Source of the DNA: an uncultured bacterium
Lineage (GTDB): Bacteria; Planctomycetota; UBA1135; GCA-002686595
NCBI GenBank assembly: GCA_938075305.1
Contig: CALJGV010000007.1
Location: forward strand, 248,001 to 312,000
DNA: 64,000 bases
Reading direction: 5' to 3'
The position numbers and the translations under genes were made by a program. The notes beneath the pieces are model-generated. The model saw nothing but the letters and a program-made list of their open reading frames with translations. It ran no database searches and was not told where the DNA came from. Positions 27,577 through 36,514 of this stretch are shown piece by piece (positions within the stretch are counted from its first letter, which is position 1; each line of letters opens with the position of its first letter).

Positions 27577-29679
27577 ATGATGCGGACTCCCCCCTCCACC
27601 CAGACGCCCATGCATCGCCCCCTCGGCCTCCAGGCCTCCCTTCCCGTCCGCGCCGCCGTCGCTCTCGTCGTCTTCCTGCTCGGCGGCGCCCTCACCCAGC
27701 CGGTGAGCGCCCAGGAGGCCCCCGCGGAGCAAGAGGGAGCCGGAGCCCGGACCCTCGTGGTGGAGCCGGCTGAGCTGGTGCTCGAGATCGGTCAAGCCGC
27801 GGAGCTCACCGCCACGATCCTCGACGCCGCAGGCGAGGCCGTGGAAGCGCCCGTGATGTTCTTCTCGCGCAGCCGACGCAGCCTGACGGTGGACCGCGAG
27901 GGCAAGGTTGAGGCGATCAAGCCAGGCACCTTCGAGATCGTGGTCCGGGAGCGCCGGCGACGGGCCGGTGAGAACCAGGCCAGCCGAGTCGGCCTCGGAG
28001 AGCGTCTGTCGGTGACCATTCCAGTGACCGTGAAGCTACCGGACCTCGGGTCCCTCGAACTCGTCGCCGACCCCAACGCGGCGGTCTGGACCGGGACGAC
28101 GATCCAGCTCGAGGCGAAGGGCACCGACGTCAACGGCGCGGCCCGCGCGGTGTCCCCCACCTGGTCCACCAACCCGGCCGCCGTGGCCACGATCGACGAC
28201 CTCGGCGAGGTCACCATCCACGCCGCCGGCCCCTTCGAGGTCTCCGCAGAGGCCGAGGGCAAGCGGGCAGCGATGACCCTCACCGCCGCCGCGAACCCCA
28301 TCGCGCGCCTCGTCGTCGAGGCCGACAACGCGGCTCCGAAGACCGGGGACGTGGTTCATCTGCGCGTGGACGCCTTCGACGCGGCGGGCGAGATCATCAC
28401 GGACGTGCCCGTGGAGATGACGTTTCGGGCGCGCACCGACGACCACCTCGGGCCGGGAGCCAGCGGCCAGATCGAGCCCATCGAGGGCACGGCGCGCGCC
28501 TGGCGCTTCGTGGCCGAGCAGCCGGGGCGCTACACCTTCGTCGCGTCGTCGGGCAGCGCCGCGGGACGGCTCGGTGCCGTGGCGACCGCCCGCGACGTGG
28601 CCGGAAAGTTCACCCTCGTGGGCCACGGCCGCGTGGACGACACCCACACCTCGGACCTGTGGGTCTGGGAGGGGCTCGACGGCCGGGACTACGCGGTCAC
28701 CGGGACCTGGGGGGCCAACGGTGACGCACACTTCTGGGACGTGACCGACCCGGAGAACATCGAGCGCATCTCCACGGTCACCATCGACGCCCGGACGGTG
28801 AACGACGTCAAGGTCTCCGCGGACGGTCGCATCTGCGTGCTCTCACGCGAGGGGGCCTCGGACCGCAAGAACGGGATCGTGCTCGTGGACGTGATGGACC
28901 CGCGGAACCCGAAGATCCTCTCCGGCTTCGACGACTCCCTGACCGGCGGCGTCCACAACGTCTTCATCGACGGCGACAAGGTCTACGCCCTGTCAGCCAG
29001 CTCCCGGTACGACTCCATCGACATCTCCGACCCCGGTTCGCCCCAGCGGGTCGGCACCTACAAGGTGGAGCGGCCGAACCCGTCGATCCACGACGTGTGG
29101 GTCGAGGACGGCCTCGCCTACTCCTCCAACTGGTCCGACGGCGTGCACATCGTCGACGTCGGCAACGGGATGGCCGGCGGCAGCCCGGACAACCCGGTCA
29201 AGATCTCGAGCTACGCCTACCCGAGCGGCTGGAACCACGCGGCCTTCCCCTACCGGCAGCAGGAGACGGGCCTGTTCTACGTGGCCGCGGGAGACGAGGC
29301 GTTCCCCTACGGCCTGAACACCGAGGGCAAGCCCACCTACCCCCGGGGCTGGATCCACTTCATCGACTTCTCGGACCTCGAGAGCCCGCGGGAGTGCGCC
29401 CGCTATCAGGTCCCCGAGGCGGGCACCCACAACCTCTGGATCGAGGACGACGTCATGTACGTCGCCTACTACAACGCTGGCCTGCGCGCCGTCGACGTGT
29501 CCGGTGAGCTCATGGGCGACCTGTACCAGCAGGGCCGAGAGATCGCGTGGTTCCTGCCCGATGACCCGGAGGGCCACATCGCCAACGCGCCCATGGCCTG
29601 GGGGCCCCAGCCCCACAAGGGGCACATCTTCTTCTCTGACTGGAACTCCGGCCTGTGGGCCGTGAAGCTCGAGCGATGA
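27577..29679 (+). CDS. Secreted Ig-like (BIG2-type) and LVIVD-repeat protein
   Basis: A 700-residue exported protein with a signal peptide (RAAVALVVFLLGGAL, cleavage near VSAQE). Residues about 55-340 form three bacterial Ig-like modules (for example LVVEPAELVLEIGQAAELTA and LELVADPNAAVWTGTTIQLE). Residues about 345-700 form a beta-propeller of LVIVD-like repeats (HFWDVTDPENIERI, IVLVDVMDPRNPKILSGF, DSIDISDPGSPQRVGTYK, HFIDFSDLESPRE). A surface or periplasmic binding role is likely; no catalytic site is visible. It overlaps the YVTN gene (ATGA). The start may instead be 27610, which gives a more usual signal peptide. Confidence 0.85.
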   Translation: MMRTPPSTQTPMHRPLGLQASLPVRAAVALVVFLLGGALTQPVSAQEAPAEQEGAGARTLVVEPAELVLEIGQAAELTATILDAAGEAVEAPVMFFSRSRRSLTVDREGKVEAIKPGTFEIVVRERRRRAGENQASRVGLGERLSVTIPVTVKLPDLGSLELVADPNAAVWTGTTIQLEAKGTDVNGAARAVSPTWSTNPAAVATIDDLGEVTIHAAGPFEVSAEAEGKRAAMTLTAAANPIARLVVEADNAAPKTGDVVHLRVDAFDAAGEIITDVPVEMTFRARTDDHLGPGASGQIEPIEGTARAWRFVAEQPGRYTFVASSGSAAGRLGAVATARDVAGKFTLVGHGRVDDTHTSDLWVWEGLDGRDYAVTGTWGANGDAHFWDVTDPENIERISTVTIDARTVNDVKVSADGRICVLSREGASDRKNGIVLVDVMDPRNPKILSGFDDSLTGGVHNVFIDGDKVYALSASSRYDSIDISDPGSPQRVGTYKVERPNPSIHDVWVEDGLAYSSNWSDGVHIVDVGNGMAGGSPDNPVKISSYAYPSGWNHAAFPYRQQETGLFYVAAGDEAFPYGLNTEGKPTYPRGWIHFIDFSDLESPRECARYQVPEAGTHNLWIEDDVMYVAYYNAGLRAVDVSGELMGDLYQQGREIAWFLPDDPEGHIANAPMAWGPQPHKGHIFFSDWNSGLWAVKLER

Positions 29680-30794
29680 TCGCGTCCCTGTTCCTACTGG
29701 GCGCGGGGACGCTCCCGGCGCCCGCGAGCGAGGCGCGGCTCCTGGTGGCCGCCGAGTCCGCGGACCGGGTCTACGACGTCGCCTTCGACGGGGCGGCGCT
29801 GTCGGTGCAGCAGGTGGTCGACGTCGGCTACCAGGCCACCGAGATCGAGGGCCCCCACGGGCTCACGGTGTCCCCTGACGGGCGGCATTGGTTCGTCTCC
29901 ATCGCCCACGGCAAGCCGAACGGCCTCCTCTACAAGTACGACGCGGAGACCCACGAGCTGCTCGGTGAGACCGAGCTCGGGCTCTTCCCCGCGACCATGC
30001 AGATCTCCTCCGACACGGGGCTCTTGTACTGCGTCAACTTCGACCTGCACGGCGACATGACCCCGAGCACCGTCTCCATCGTCGACGTGGACGGCATGGT
30101 GGAGATCGAGCAGGTGGTCACGGGCTCCATGCCCCACGGCTCGCGCCTCTCCCCCGACGGCAGCCGTCACTTCTCCTGCGCCATGATGAGCGACGAGCTG
30201 ATCGAGCTCGACGCCGTCACCCTCGAGGTGGTCCGCCGCCTGGAGCTGACCGACGGCACCGGGCGCCGCGCGGGCGGCGGGCATGGCGGAGAGTCGAGCC
30301 CGTCGACCGACGGAAGGCCGCAGCACGCGGCGGTGGCCAAGCCCACCTGGGTCCAGCCCCACCCCACCAAGCCCCTGGCCTACGTGGCCCTCAACGGCGT
30401 GCACCAGGTGCTCGAGGTGGACCTGAAGGCCTGGAAGATCAAGCGACGCTTCCCGACCGGCCGCGCCCCCTACAACCTCGAGGTCACGCCGGACGGCAGC
30501 CGGCTTGTGGTCACCTACAAGGGCGCCCAGGCCGTGGGCGTGATCGACCTCAAGACCGGCGAGGAGCTGGCGCGGATCCCGACCAGCCGACCGATCCCCC
30601 ACGGGGTCGTGGTCACCGCCGACAGCCGCTTCGCCTTCGTCACCTGCGAGGACCGCGGCGCGGCCCCGGGCGCGGTGGACGCCATCGACCTGGAGTCCCT
30701 GCGCCGGGTGAGCTCGGTGGACGTCGGCCTGCAGGCCGGCGGCATCGCGCTCTTTCCTGCCACCGAACGACCCGACGCCCCTTCACAACGCTGA
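29676..30794 (+). CDS. Secreted YVTN-type beta-propeller protein
   Basis: A 372-residue propeller with a short signal sequence (MIASLFLLGAGTLPAPASEA). Repeats follow the YVTN/cytochrome-d1 pattern: GPHGLTVSPDGRHWFVS, GSMPHGSRLSPDGSRHF, APYNLEVTPDGSRLVVTYKG and IPHGVVVTADSRFAFVT. The recurring histidines (GPHG, MPHG, IPHG) at blade starts could bind a metal or simply mark the blade turns. A Gly/His/Ser-rich loop near residues 205-222 interrupts the repeats. The start codon overlaps the LVIVD gene and the stop is 3 nt before the TPR-redoxin gene, so the three are one operon. Confidence 0.85.
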   Translation: MIASLFLLGAGTLPAPASEARLLVAAESADRVYDVAFDGAALSVQQVVDVGYQATEIEGPHGLTVSPDGRHWFVSIAHGKPNGLLYKYDAETHELLGETELGLFPATMQISSDTGLLYCVNFDLHGDMTPSTVSIVDVDGMVEIEQVVTGSMPHGSRLSPDGSRHFSCAMMSDELIELDAVTLEVVRRLELTDGTGRRAGGGHGGESSPSTDGRPQHAAVAKPTWVQPHPTKPLAYVALNGVHQVLEVDLKAWKIKRRFPTGRAPYNLEVTPDGSRLVVTYKGAQAVGVIDLKTGEELARIPTSRPIPHGVVVTADSRFAFVTCEDRGAAPGAVDAIDLESLRRVSSVDVGLQAGGIALFPATERPDAPSQR

Positions 30795-30797
30795 CCC

Positions 30798-33488
30798 ATG
30801 CTCCACGCTCTCGCCCTCCTGGCCCTCGTCTGCCCCCAGGACGCCCCCGATGCCATCGACGCCCACTCCGAGCACGGGGCGGCCTTCGACATCGGCCCCC
30901 GCCAGGCCGCGACCCTGATGGAGCACCCCGACCGGATCGACTTCCCGGTCACCCTCCCCCCGGGCAAGGAGCACCTCCAGGCGTTCATGCACCAGGGCAT
31001 GGGCCAGCTGCACGGCTTCTGGTTCCTGGAGGCCGAGCGCACGTTCCGGCAGATCCTCAGCGAGGACCCCGACTGCGCCATGGCCAGCTGGGGCCTGGCG
31101 CTGGCCAACGTGGACCACCCCGACCGCGCCGCCTGGTTCGCTCGCGCGGCGTGGCTCAAGCGCGGGCTCGTGACCGACCGCGAGCAACGCTACATCGACA
31201 TGATCGCGCGCTACTACCGGGTCGAGGGGCCGGACGAGCCGGAGGACCTCCAGGAGCCCAAGAACCCGGCGCCGGGTGAGGGGGAGACTGGCGAGGACGG
31301 CACCGTCGAGGGGAAGAGCGGAGAGCGGGTGCTGCCCAAGCGCAAGGAGCCCGCCAAGCGCGAGGCGGAGCGGCTGGTCAAAGACTACGAGGACCTCATC
31401 TGGGACTACCCCGACGACGTCGAGGCCAAGGCGCTGCTCGCCAACCGGATCTGGCTCAACCGCCGCAAGGGCATCCAGACCACCAGCCGCATGTCCGTCG
31501 AGGCCCTGCTGCAGCAGGTGCTCGCGGTGGAGCCGCTCCACCCCGCGCACCACTACCGGATCCACCTGTGGGACTCGAAGGACAGCGCCGAGCGCGTGGT
31601 CGACACCGCCGTTCGCTGCGGGCCGTCCTGGCCGGGGATCGCCCACAACTGGCACATGGGAGGGCATATCTTCGCCCAGCTCGGCCGCCACTACGACGCC
31701 GCCTGGCAGCAGGAGGCCTCCGCCCGCGTGGACCACGCCCACATGCAGCGGGCGTGGCTGCTGCCCGACGAGATCCACAACTTCGCCCACAACAACGAGT
31801 GGCTGACCCGCAGCCTCCGTCACCAGGGCCGGGTCACCGAGTCCGTGGAGCTCGCGAAGAACATGATCGAGCTGCCCCGCCACCCGGACTTGAACAGCCT
31901 GGAGAAGCGGCGCTGCAGCGCGATCTACGGCCGCCAGCGCCTGCTCGAGACCCTCACCGCCTTCGAGCAGTGGGCGACGCTCCGCGAGCTCGGTGAGACC
32001 ATGTACCTTGAGCCGCACCTGCTCGACCCCGAGGGCGCCCTGCGGGCCTACTCCATGGGCCGCGCCGCCGCGCACCTGGGCGACGTCGACGCCGTGGGCC
32101 TCTCCATCGAGCAGCTCGAGAGCATGCTCGTGAGCCTCAAGGCCGAGCGCTCCGAGGCCGTGGACGAGGCCGAGGAGGAGGCGCTGGCAGCCGACAAGAA
32201 GCGCGACGAAGTCCGCGCGGCCATGGCCAAGGCCATGGAGTCCTTCGAGCGCGAGGCCTCCACCATCCGCAAGCAGATCGACGCCCTGGAGGCCCTCGCG
32301 GACTACGCCCGCGGCGAGGATCCCATCGCGGCCCTGAAGGCGCTCAAGGAGGCGAGCTACGACCGGGTCCACCTCGCCCGCATGATGGCGGAGTCGGGGG
32401 ACGAGGAGCTCGTGAAGGAGGCCCTCAAGACGGCCCGCGGCCTCGCCAAGGAGGGCGACGGCCGCCTGCTCGAGCTCGCCACCAAGGCCCACGTCCTGTG
32501 GATCTCCGGAGAGGAGGAGGAGGCCCTCGAGGTCTTCGAGGACCTCCGCGCGGGCGCCGCCCTGGCCGAGATCGAGCTCCCCCCCTTCCAGCGCCTCGCG
32601 CCCCTCGCCGAGGCCCTGGAGCTCCCCGCCGACTGGCGTCCCGAGTTCCGCGAGGCGAACGACGTGGCCCTGCGCATGGACCTGGACCTCGAGGACCTGG
32701 GTCCCCGCCACTGGTCCCCCCCGGTCGCCACCAACTGGACCCTCGCCGACGCCTACGGTGACGAGGTCTCCCTGACGGACTTCGCGGGCCGCCCGGTGCT
32801 CGTGGTGAACTTCCTCGGCTTCGGCTGCGTGCACTGCGTGGAGCAGCTCCAGGTCCTGGCCCCCATGGCGGAGCAGTTCGCCGAGGCGGGGATTGAGATC
32901 GTCGCCATCGGGCTCGAGAGCCCCGAGGCGGTCGCCAAGTCCCTGGGCAGCGACTCCGCGGACACAGGCTTCCCCTTCCGTGTCCTCTGCGACCCGAGCC
33001 GGACCCAGTTCAAGGCATGGCGGGCCTACGACGACTTCGAGGACATCGCCCTGCACGGCACGTACCTCGTGGACGGCCAGGGGCGGATCCGGTGGATCGA
33101 CATCAGCCACCTGCCCTTCATGGACGCGGAGTTCCTGCTGGACGAGTCCAGGCGGCTGCTCGGACTCCCGGTGCGCGGCCAGAGCGAAACGCCGGCCTGG
33201 AAGCTCGAACTCGCCGTCTCCTCCCCCGTGGCCGAGCCGGTCGCCGCGACCAAGGAGATGGTCCAGGCGGACGGCATCATGGTCGCGGTCCAGCTCGACA
33301 CCGCGCCCCACTGCCAGAACTGCATCGCCGACCTGCGGAAGATCTGCGGGGCGCTGGACGGCTTCCGCGATCTGGGCGCCAAGCCGAACGAGGCGGTCAT
33401 CATGGTCGTCTTCGAGGTCGACCAGGTGGACCAGAAGGCGCTCCTCGCGGCCCTCGAGGCCGGCGGACGCCCCGGCAAGCTCCCCTGA
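30798..33488 (+). CDS. Exported TPR - thioredoxin (redoxin) - HMA-like domain protein
   Basis: An 896-residue protein with a short signal-like N terminus. Residues about 60-660 are helical TPR-like repeats (GFWFLEAERTFRQILSEDPD), including a Glu/Ala/Lys coiled-coil stretch near 450-500. A TlpA/AhpC-type thioredoxin fold follows with CVHC at 677-680 in NFLGFGCVHCVEQLQ. The last ~75 residues contain a second pair, C839/C842 (TAPHCQNCIADL), in a pattern resembling heavy-metal-associated domains (CxxC, an amphipathic helix, then beta-strands). Together these suggest periplasmic thiol or copper handling with protein-partner repeats. That function is inferred. It is the last gene of the propeller operon. 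Confidence 0.83.
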   Translation: MLHALALLALVCPQDAPDAIDAHSEHGAAFDIGPRQAATLMEHPDRIDFPVTLPPGKEHLQAFMHQGMGQLHGFWFLEAERTFRQILSEDPDCAMASWGLALANVDHPDRAAWFARAAWLKRGLVTDREQRYIDMIARYYRVEGPDEPEDLQEPKNPAPGEGETGEDGTVEGKSGERVLPKRKEPAKREAERLVKDYEDLIWDYPDDVEAKALLANRIWLNRRKGIQTTSRMSVEALLQQVLAVEPLHPAHHYRIHLWDSKDSAERVVDTAVRCGPSWPGIAHNWHMGGHIFAQLGRHYDAAWQQEASARVDHAHMQRAWLLPDEIHNFAHNNEWLTRSLRHQGRVTESVELAKNMIELPRHPDLNSLEKRRCSAIYGRQRLLETLTAFEQWATLRELGETMYLEPHLLDPEGALRAYSMGRAAAHLGDVDAVGLSIEQLESMLVSLKAERSEAVDEAEEEALAADKKRDEVRAAMAKAMESFEREASTIRKQIDALEALADYARGEDPIAALKALKEASYDRVHLARMMAESGDEELVKEALKTARGLAKEGDGRLLELATKAHVLWISGEEEEALEVFEDLRAGAALAEIELPPFQRLAPLAEALELPADWRPEFREANDVALRMDLDLEDLGPRHWSPPVATNWTLADAYGDEVSLTDFAGRPVLVVNFLGFGCVHCVEQLQVLAPMAEQFAEAGIEIVAIGLESPEAVAKSLGSDSADTGFPFRVLCDPSRTQFKAWRAYDDFEDIALHGTYLVDGQGRIRWIDISHLPFMDAEFLLDESRRLLGLPVRGQSETPAWKLELAVSSPVAEPVAATKEMVQADGIMVAVQLDTAPHCQNCIADLRKICGALDGFRDLGAKPNEAVIMVVFEVDQVDQKALLAALEAGGRPGKLP

Positions 33489-33524
33489 GCGGCCCGGTCG
33501 GGCCGGCCAAGAGGCCCCGCCAAT

Positions 33525-33544
33525 AGGCCCTGCTGAAAGGGCCT
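33525..33544 (+). terminator. Possible hairpin terminator after the propeller operon
   Basis: AGGCCCT (33525-33531), loop GCTGAA, AGGGCCT (33538-33544). It lies between convergent genes but has no T-run, so it may be only a transcript-end stem or chance in GC-rich DNA. Confidence 0.3.
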
Positions 33545-33591
33545 GCCGGAAGGGCCTGCGCAACGAGGTCGGCCGCAGCCCGGTCAGCCGC

Positions 33592-34068
33592 TCAGCCGAT
33601 CACGGCCGTCGCCTCGATCTCCACCATGGCTCCCTCCTCGAGGAGGTCTGCGACCTCCACGAGGGTCATGGCGGGGTAGTGGCTCCCGATGCGGTCCTTC
33701 CAGGCGACGCCGATGGCCTTGGTCGCCGCGAGGTAGGCCTTCTTGTCCGTGACGAAGACCGTCATGCGGACGATCTCCTCTGGCTGCCCCCCCGCCTCGC
33801 GGACCACCGCGAGGACGTTGTCGAGGGCCTGGACGAACTGGCGCGAGAAGTTGTCCTTCCCCACCAGCTGCTGCTCCGCGTCCCAGGCGATCTGGCCGGC
33901 CAGGTAGAGCGTGCGGCCGCCGTCCTCCACGAGGACGCCGTTCGCGTAGCCCCGCGCGGCCTTCCAGCCCTTGGGCTGGACCGCCCAGCGGCGCAGGCGG
34001 TCGCGGTTCGTATCCCCTCGGGCCACGTTCCCCGTGGGCCGCATCCGGCGAAAGAGTCTCTTCAGCAT
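33592..34068 (-). CDS. RidA-family (YjgF/UK114) protein without the catalytic arginine
   Basis: A 158-residue RidA-fold protein with a basic N-terminal extension. RidA enzymes hydrolyse reactive enamines and imines using an Arg in a PAR-(x)-VEV segment. Here the segment reads YPAMTLVEVADL, with Met134 in place of that Arg. It therefore probably belongs to a non-RidA Rid subgroup with another activity. GRTLYLAGQIAWDAEQQLVG and FVQALDNVLAVVREAGG are typical of the fold. It lies 5 nt downstream of the SDR gene and should be co-transcribed with it. Confidence 0.87.
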   Translation of the reverse strand: MLKRLFRRMRPTGNVARGDTNRDRLRRWAVQPKGWKAARGYANGVLVEDGGRTLYLAGQIAWDAEQQLVGKDNFSRQFVQALDNVLAVVREAGGQPEEIVRMTVFVTDKKAYLAATKAIGVAWKDRIGSHYPAMTLVEVADLLEEGAMVEIEATAVIG

Positions 34069-34073
34069 GGTGT

Positions 34074-34889
34074 TCAGCGCGCCTCGATCGAGACGCCCTC
34101 CTCGATGACGACCTGAGCGCCGCCGGTGAGCTCGTGGACGACTCCTGACCGCTCCGAGCGTAGCAGCGAGAGGACGGCGTCGGCGACCTCCTCCACGGTG
34201 ATCAGCGCTCCCCCCGGGTTCTGGCTGGCGAGGAAGGCCCGCAGGTCCTCCTCAGTCCGCCCGGTCTTCTCCTTCATGGTCTCGATGCTCCGCCGCGTCA
34301 TGGGCGTGTCCACGTAGTGCGGGCAGACCGCCGAGACGCCGACGCCCTTCGGCGCGCACTCGAGCGCGGCGCAGCGGGTCCACCCCATGAGCGCGTGCTT
34401 GGACGCCACGTAGGCGGAGACGTAGGGGTACCCGCGGAGGGACGCGGAGGAGGCCACCTGGACCACCCGGCCGCGGCCGCGCTCCAGCATCCCGGGCCCG
34501 AAGGCCTCGAAGAGCCGGAGGGGACCGAAGTAGTTGATCTCCATGAGCCGCCGCGCGAGGTCGAGGCTGCCAGCGGCGGTGGAGGACATGGTCTCTGCCA
34601 CGCCGGCATTGTTGACCAGCCACTCGATGGGCCGAAACCCCTCCAGCGCCCCGGGGAGCTCGGCGCAGCTCCTCTCCTCGGTGACGTCGAGGGCGAGCCC
34701 GACACACTCGGTCCCGGTCTCCCGCTGGAGCGCCTCGGCGGCCCGCGCCGCCCGCTCACCATCGCGACCTGTCAGCGCCACCGGCGTCCCGGCCACGAGG
34801 ATCGCACGGGCGATGGCCGCCCCGATCCCGCTGGTGCCACCGGTCACGAGCGCGGCAGCACCGTCAGGGGTGGAGAGTTCCGAAGACAT
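34074..34889 (-). CDS. Short-chain dehydrogenase/reductase
   Basis: A 271-residue NAD(P)-dependent oxidoreductase. The cofactor motif is VTGGTSGIGAAIA (TGxxxGIG), followed by NNAGVAE, the catalytic Ser in QVASSASLRGYPYVSAY and the YVASKHAL motif (YxxxK). TGRDG after beta-2 suggests NADP preference. The substrate is unknown. ATG 34889 has a TACCCT 6 nt upstream. It is the first gene of a pair with the RidA-like gene and divergent from the OYE-like gene across 51 bp. Confidence 0.92.
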   Translation of the reverse strand: MSSELSTPDGAAALVTGGTSGIGAAIARAILVAGTPVALTGRDGERAARAAEALQRETGTECVGLALDVTEERSCAELPGALEGFRPIEWLVNNAGVAETMSSTAAGSLDLARRLMEINYFGPLRLFEAFGPGMLERGRGRVVQVASSASLRGYPYVSAYVASKHALMGWTRCAALECAPKGVGVSAVCPHYVDTPMTRRSIETMKEKTGRTEEDLRAFLASQNPGGALITVEEVADAVLSLLRSERSGVVHELTGGAQVVIEEGVSIEAR

Positions 34890-34895
34890 GGGAGA

Positions 34896-34901
34896 AGGGT
34901 A
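34896..34901 (-). promoter_or_regulatory. -10-like TACCCT before the SDR gene
   Basis: It ends 6 nt before ATG 34889. It faces the TACCTT at 34928-34933 across 26 bp, so the two divergent promoters must share upstream DNA. Confidence 0.45.
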
Positions 34902-34927
34902 ACGCGGACGCGCCCCCGGCGACCTGC

Positions 34928-34933
34928 TACCTT
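34928..34933 (+). promoter_or_regulatory. -10-like TACCTT before the OYE-like gene
   Basis: It ends 7 nt before GTG 34941, which supports that codon as a leaderless start over the internal ATG at 35004. Confidence 0.45.
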
Positions 34934-34940
34934 CCGAAGC

Positions 34941-36404
34941 GTGTCGAAGCCCTCCCCCTACCCCCTGCCCGATCCGGGCTGGCCCAACGCGGACGAGGCG
35001 GTGATGAGCCGGCTGTTCGCCCCGACTCGGGTGGGCGCCTTCACCGCCCACACCAGCACCTGGGTCCCCGCCATGGTCCCCTGGCGTTCCACGGAGGAAG
35101 GCGACGCCACGCCAGAGGTGGTCGACTGGTACGGACGCTTCGCCGACGGCCGCCCCGGCGTCCTGGTGGTCGAGGCCACCGGCATCCGCGACGTGCCCTC
35201 GGGCCCGTTGCTCCGGATCGGACACGACCGCTTCGTGCCCGGCCTCCGCCGCCTCACCGATGAGGTGCGCGCACGCAGCCACGGAGAGACCCGGGTGCTG
35301 ATCCAGCTCATCGACTTCCTCCGGATCCGAAGGCGTCCGGACAAGGCGGTCTACCTCGAGCGCTTCCTGAGCATCGAGGATCGGCACCGCGAGGCCGTCG
35401 GGCAGGACCGGGGCGCCGACGATGCGGCGGTGCGCGCAGCCCTCGCCGCGCTCCCCCACGAGGAGCTCCTCGCGGCGCTCTCCACCCGGGAGGCCGAGGA
35501 CCTGGAGTTCGGCGCGCGGGAGCGCGTATGGGACACCCACCTCGGGCACATCGCCGAGCTCCCGCGCACCCTGCCCAGCCTCTTCGCCGACGCCGCAGAG
35601 CGGGCGGTGGCCGCCGGCTTCGACGGGGTCGAGCTGCACTTCGCCCACGCCTACACCATGGCGAGCTTCCTCTCGGCGCGGAACGTGCGCGAGGACGGCT
35701 ACGGCGGGGACCTCGAGGGCCGGGTGCGCCTGCCCCTCGAGGTGTTCGCCGCGGTCCGCGAGCGCGTCGGGCCCCACGTCACCGTGGGCTGCCGCATGCT
35801 CGGGGAGGAGGTCATCGAGGGCGGCACGACCCTGGACGAGGCCGCCTGGTTCGCCCGGCGCTTCGCCGAGGCGGGGATGGACTTCATCTCCATCAGCAAG
35901 GGCGGCAAGTTCGAGGACGCGAAGCAGCCCCGCGTCGGGGCGGCCGCCTACCCCTACACCGGCGAGAGCGGGCACGAGTGCATGCCCACGGTGCGCATCG
36001 GCGACCCCGGCCCCTTTGGCCGCAACCTCCCCCTCTCGACGGCGGTGCGGCGGGCGGTGCGGGAGGTGACCGACGCCGTGCCGGTGGTCGGGTGCGGCGG
36101 CCTCGGCACGTTCAGGGAGGCGGAGGCCGCCCTCGCCGAGGGCACCTGCGACCTCGTCGCGGCCGCGCGCCAGTCCCTCGCGGACCCCGACTGGTGGCGC
36201 AAGATGCAGCTCGGCCGGGGCGATGAGGTTCGACGCTGCATCTACACCAACTACTGCGAAGGCCTCGATCAGAAGCACAAGGAGGTCACCTGCCAGCTCT
36301 GGGATCGTCCTGATCCTGGGGAGGGTGCCCCACCCCCCCACGCTGGATCCCTGCGGAGCTCGGACGGCAAGCGACAGCTCCTGGCTCCGCGCTGGGACGC
36401 CTGA
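34941..36404 (+). CDS. Old yellow enzyme-like NADH:flavin oxidoreductase
   Basis: An FMN TIM-barrel oxidoreductase of 487 residues. Family segments are FAPTRVGAF near the N terminus, GFDGVELHFAHAYTMASFL, EDGYGGDLEGRVRLPLEV, and VVGCGGLGTFREAEAALAEG (phosphate-binding end). An unusual Ala/Glu-rich insertion lies around 150-195. The C terminus carries CIYTNYCEGLDQKHKEVTC; three cysteines sit where 2,4-dienoyl-CoA reductase relatives hold a [4Fe-4S] cluster, but the spacing is not canonical. The substrate is unknown. The start GTG 34941 is supported by the upstream -10. Confidence 0.85.
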   Translation: MSKPSPYPLPDPGWPNADEAVMSRLFAPTRVGAFTAHTSTWVPAMVPWRSTEEGDATPEVVDWYGRFADGRPGVLVVEATGIRDVPSGPLLRIGHDRFVPGLRRLTDEVRARSHGETRVLIQLIDFLRIRRRPDKAVYLERFLSIEDRHREAVGQDRGADDAAVRAALAALPHEELLAALSTREAEDLEFGARERVWDTHLGHIAELPRTLPSLFADAAERAVAAGFDGVELHFAHAYTMASFLSARNVREDGYGGDLEGRVRLPLEVFAAVRERVGPHVTVGCRMLGEEVIEGGTTLDEAAWFARRFAEAGMDFISISKGGKFEDAKQPRVGAAAYPYTGESGHECMPTVRIGDPGPFGRNLPLSTAVRRAVREVTDAVPVVGCGGLGTFREAEAALAEGTCDLVAAARQSLADPDWWRKMQLGRGDEVRRCIYTNYCEGLDQKHKEVTCQLWDRPDPGEGAPPPHAGSLRSSDGKRQLLAPRWDA

Positions 36405-36451
36405 GCGCCGCAGCCCGAACCTCGGCCAGGAGAAAACCATCGCCCCGGGGC

Positions 36452-36457
36452 TACATT
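36452..36457 (+). promoter_or_regulatory. -10-like TACATT upstream of the SGNH gene
   Basis: TACATT lies 57 nt before ATG 36515, predicting a leader of roughly 50 nt. No -35 is clear. Confidence 0.3.
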
Positions 36458-36514
36458 CTCCTCCGGCCTGGCTTCCCCAACGGCCGCACGCTTCCACCCG
36501 CTCGCTCCGCCGAT

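Noticed and set aside
30783-33563. A 926-codon minus-strand frame opposite the TPR-redoxin gene
   Set aside because: Same reason: shadow of a supported gene, with repetitive Leu/Gly/Glu composition and no motif.
34317-34940. N-terminal extension of the OYE-like protein across the SDR gene
   Set aside because: It is antisense to the SDR NADP and catalytic motifs. GTG 34941 with its -10 is the better start.
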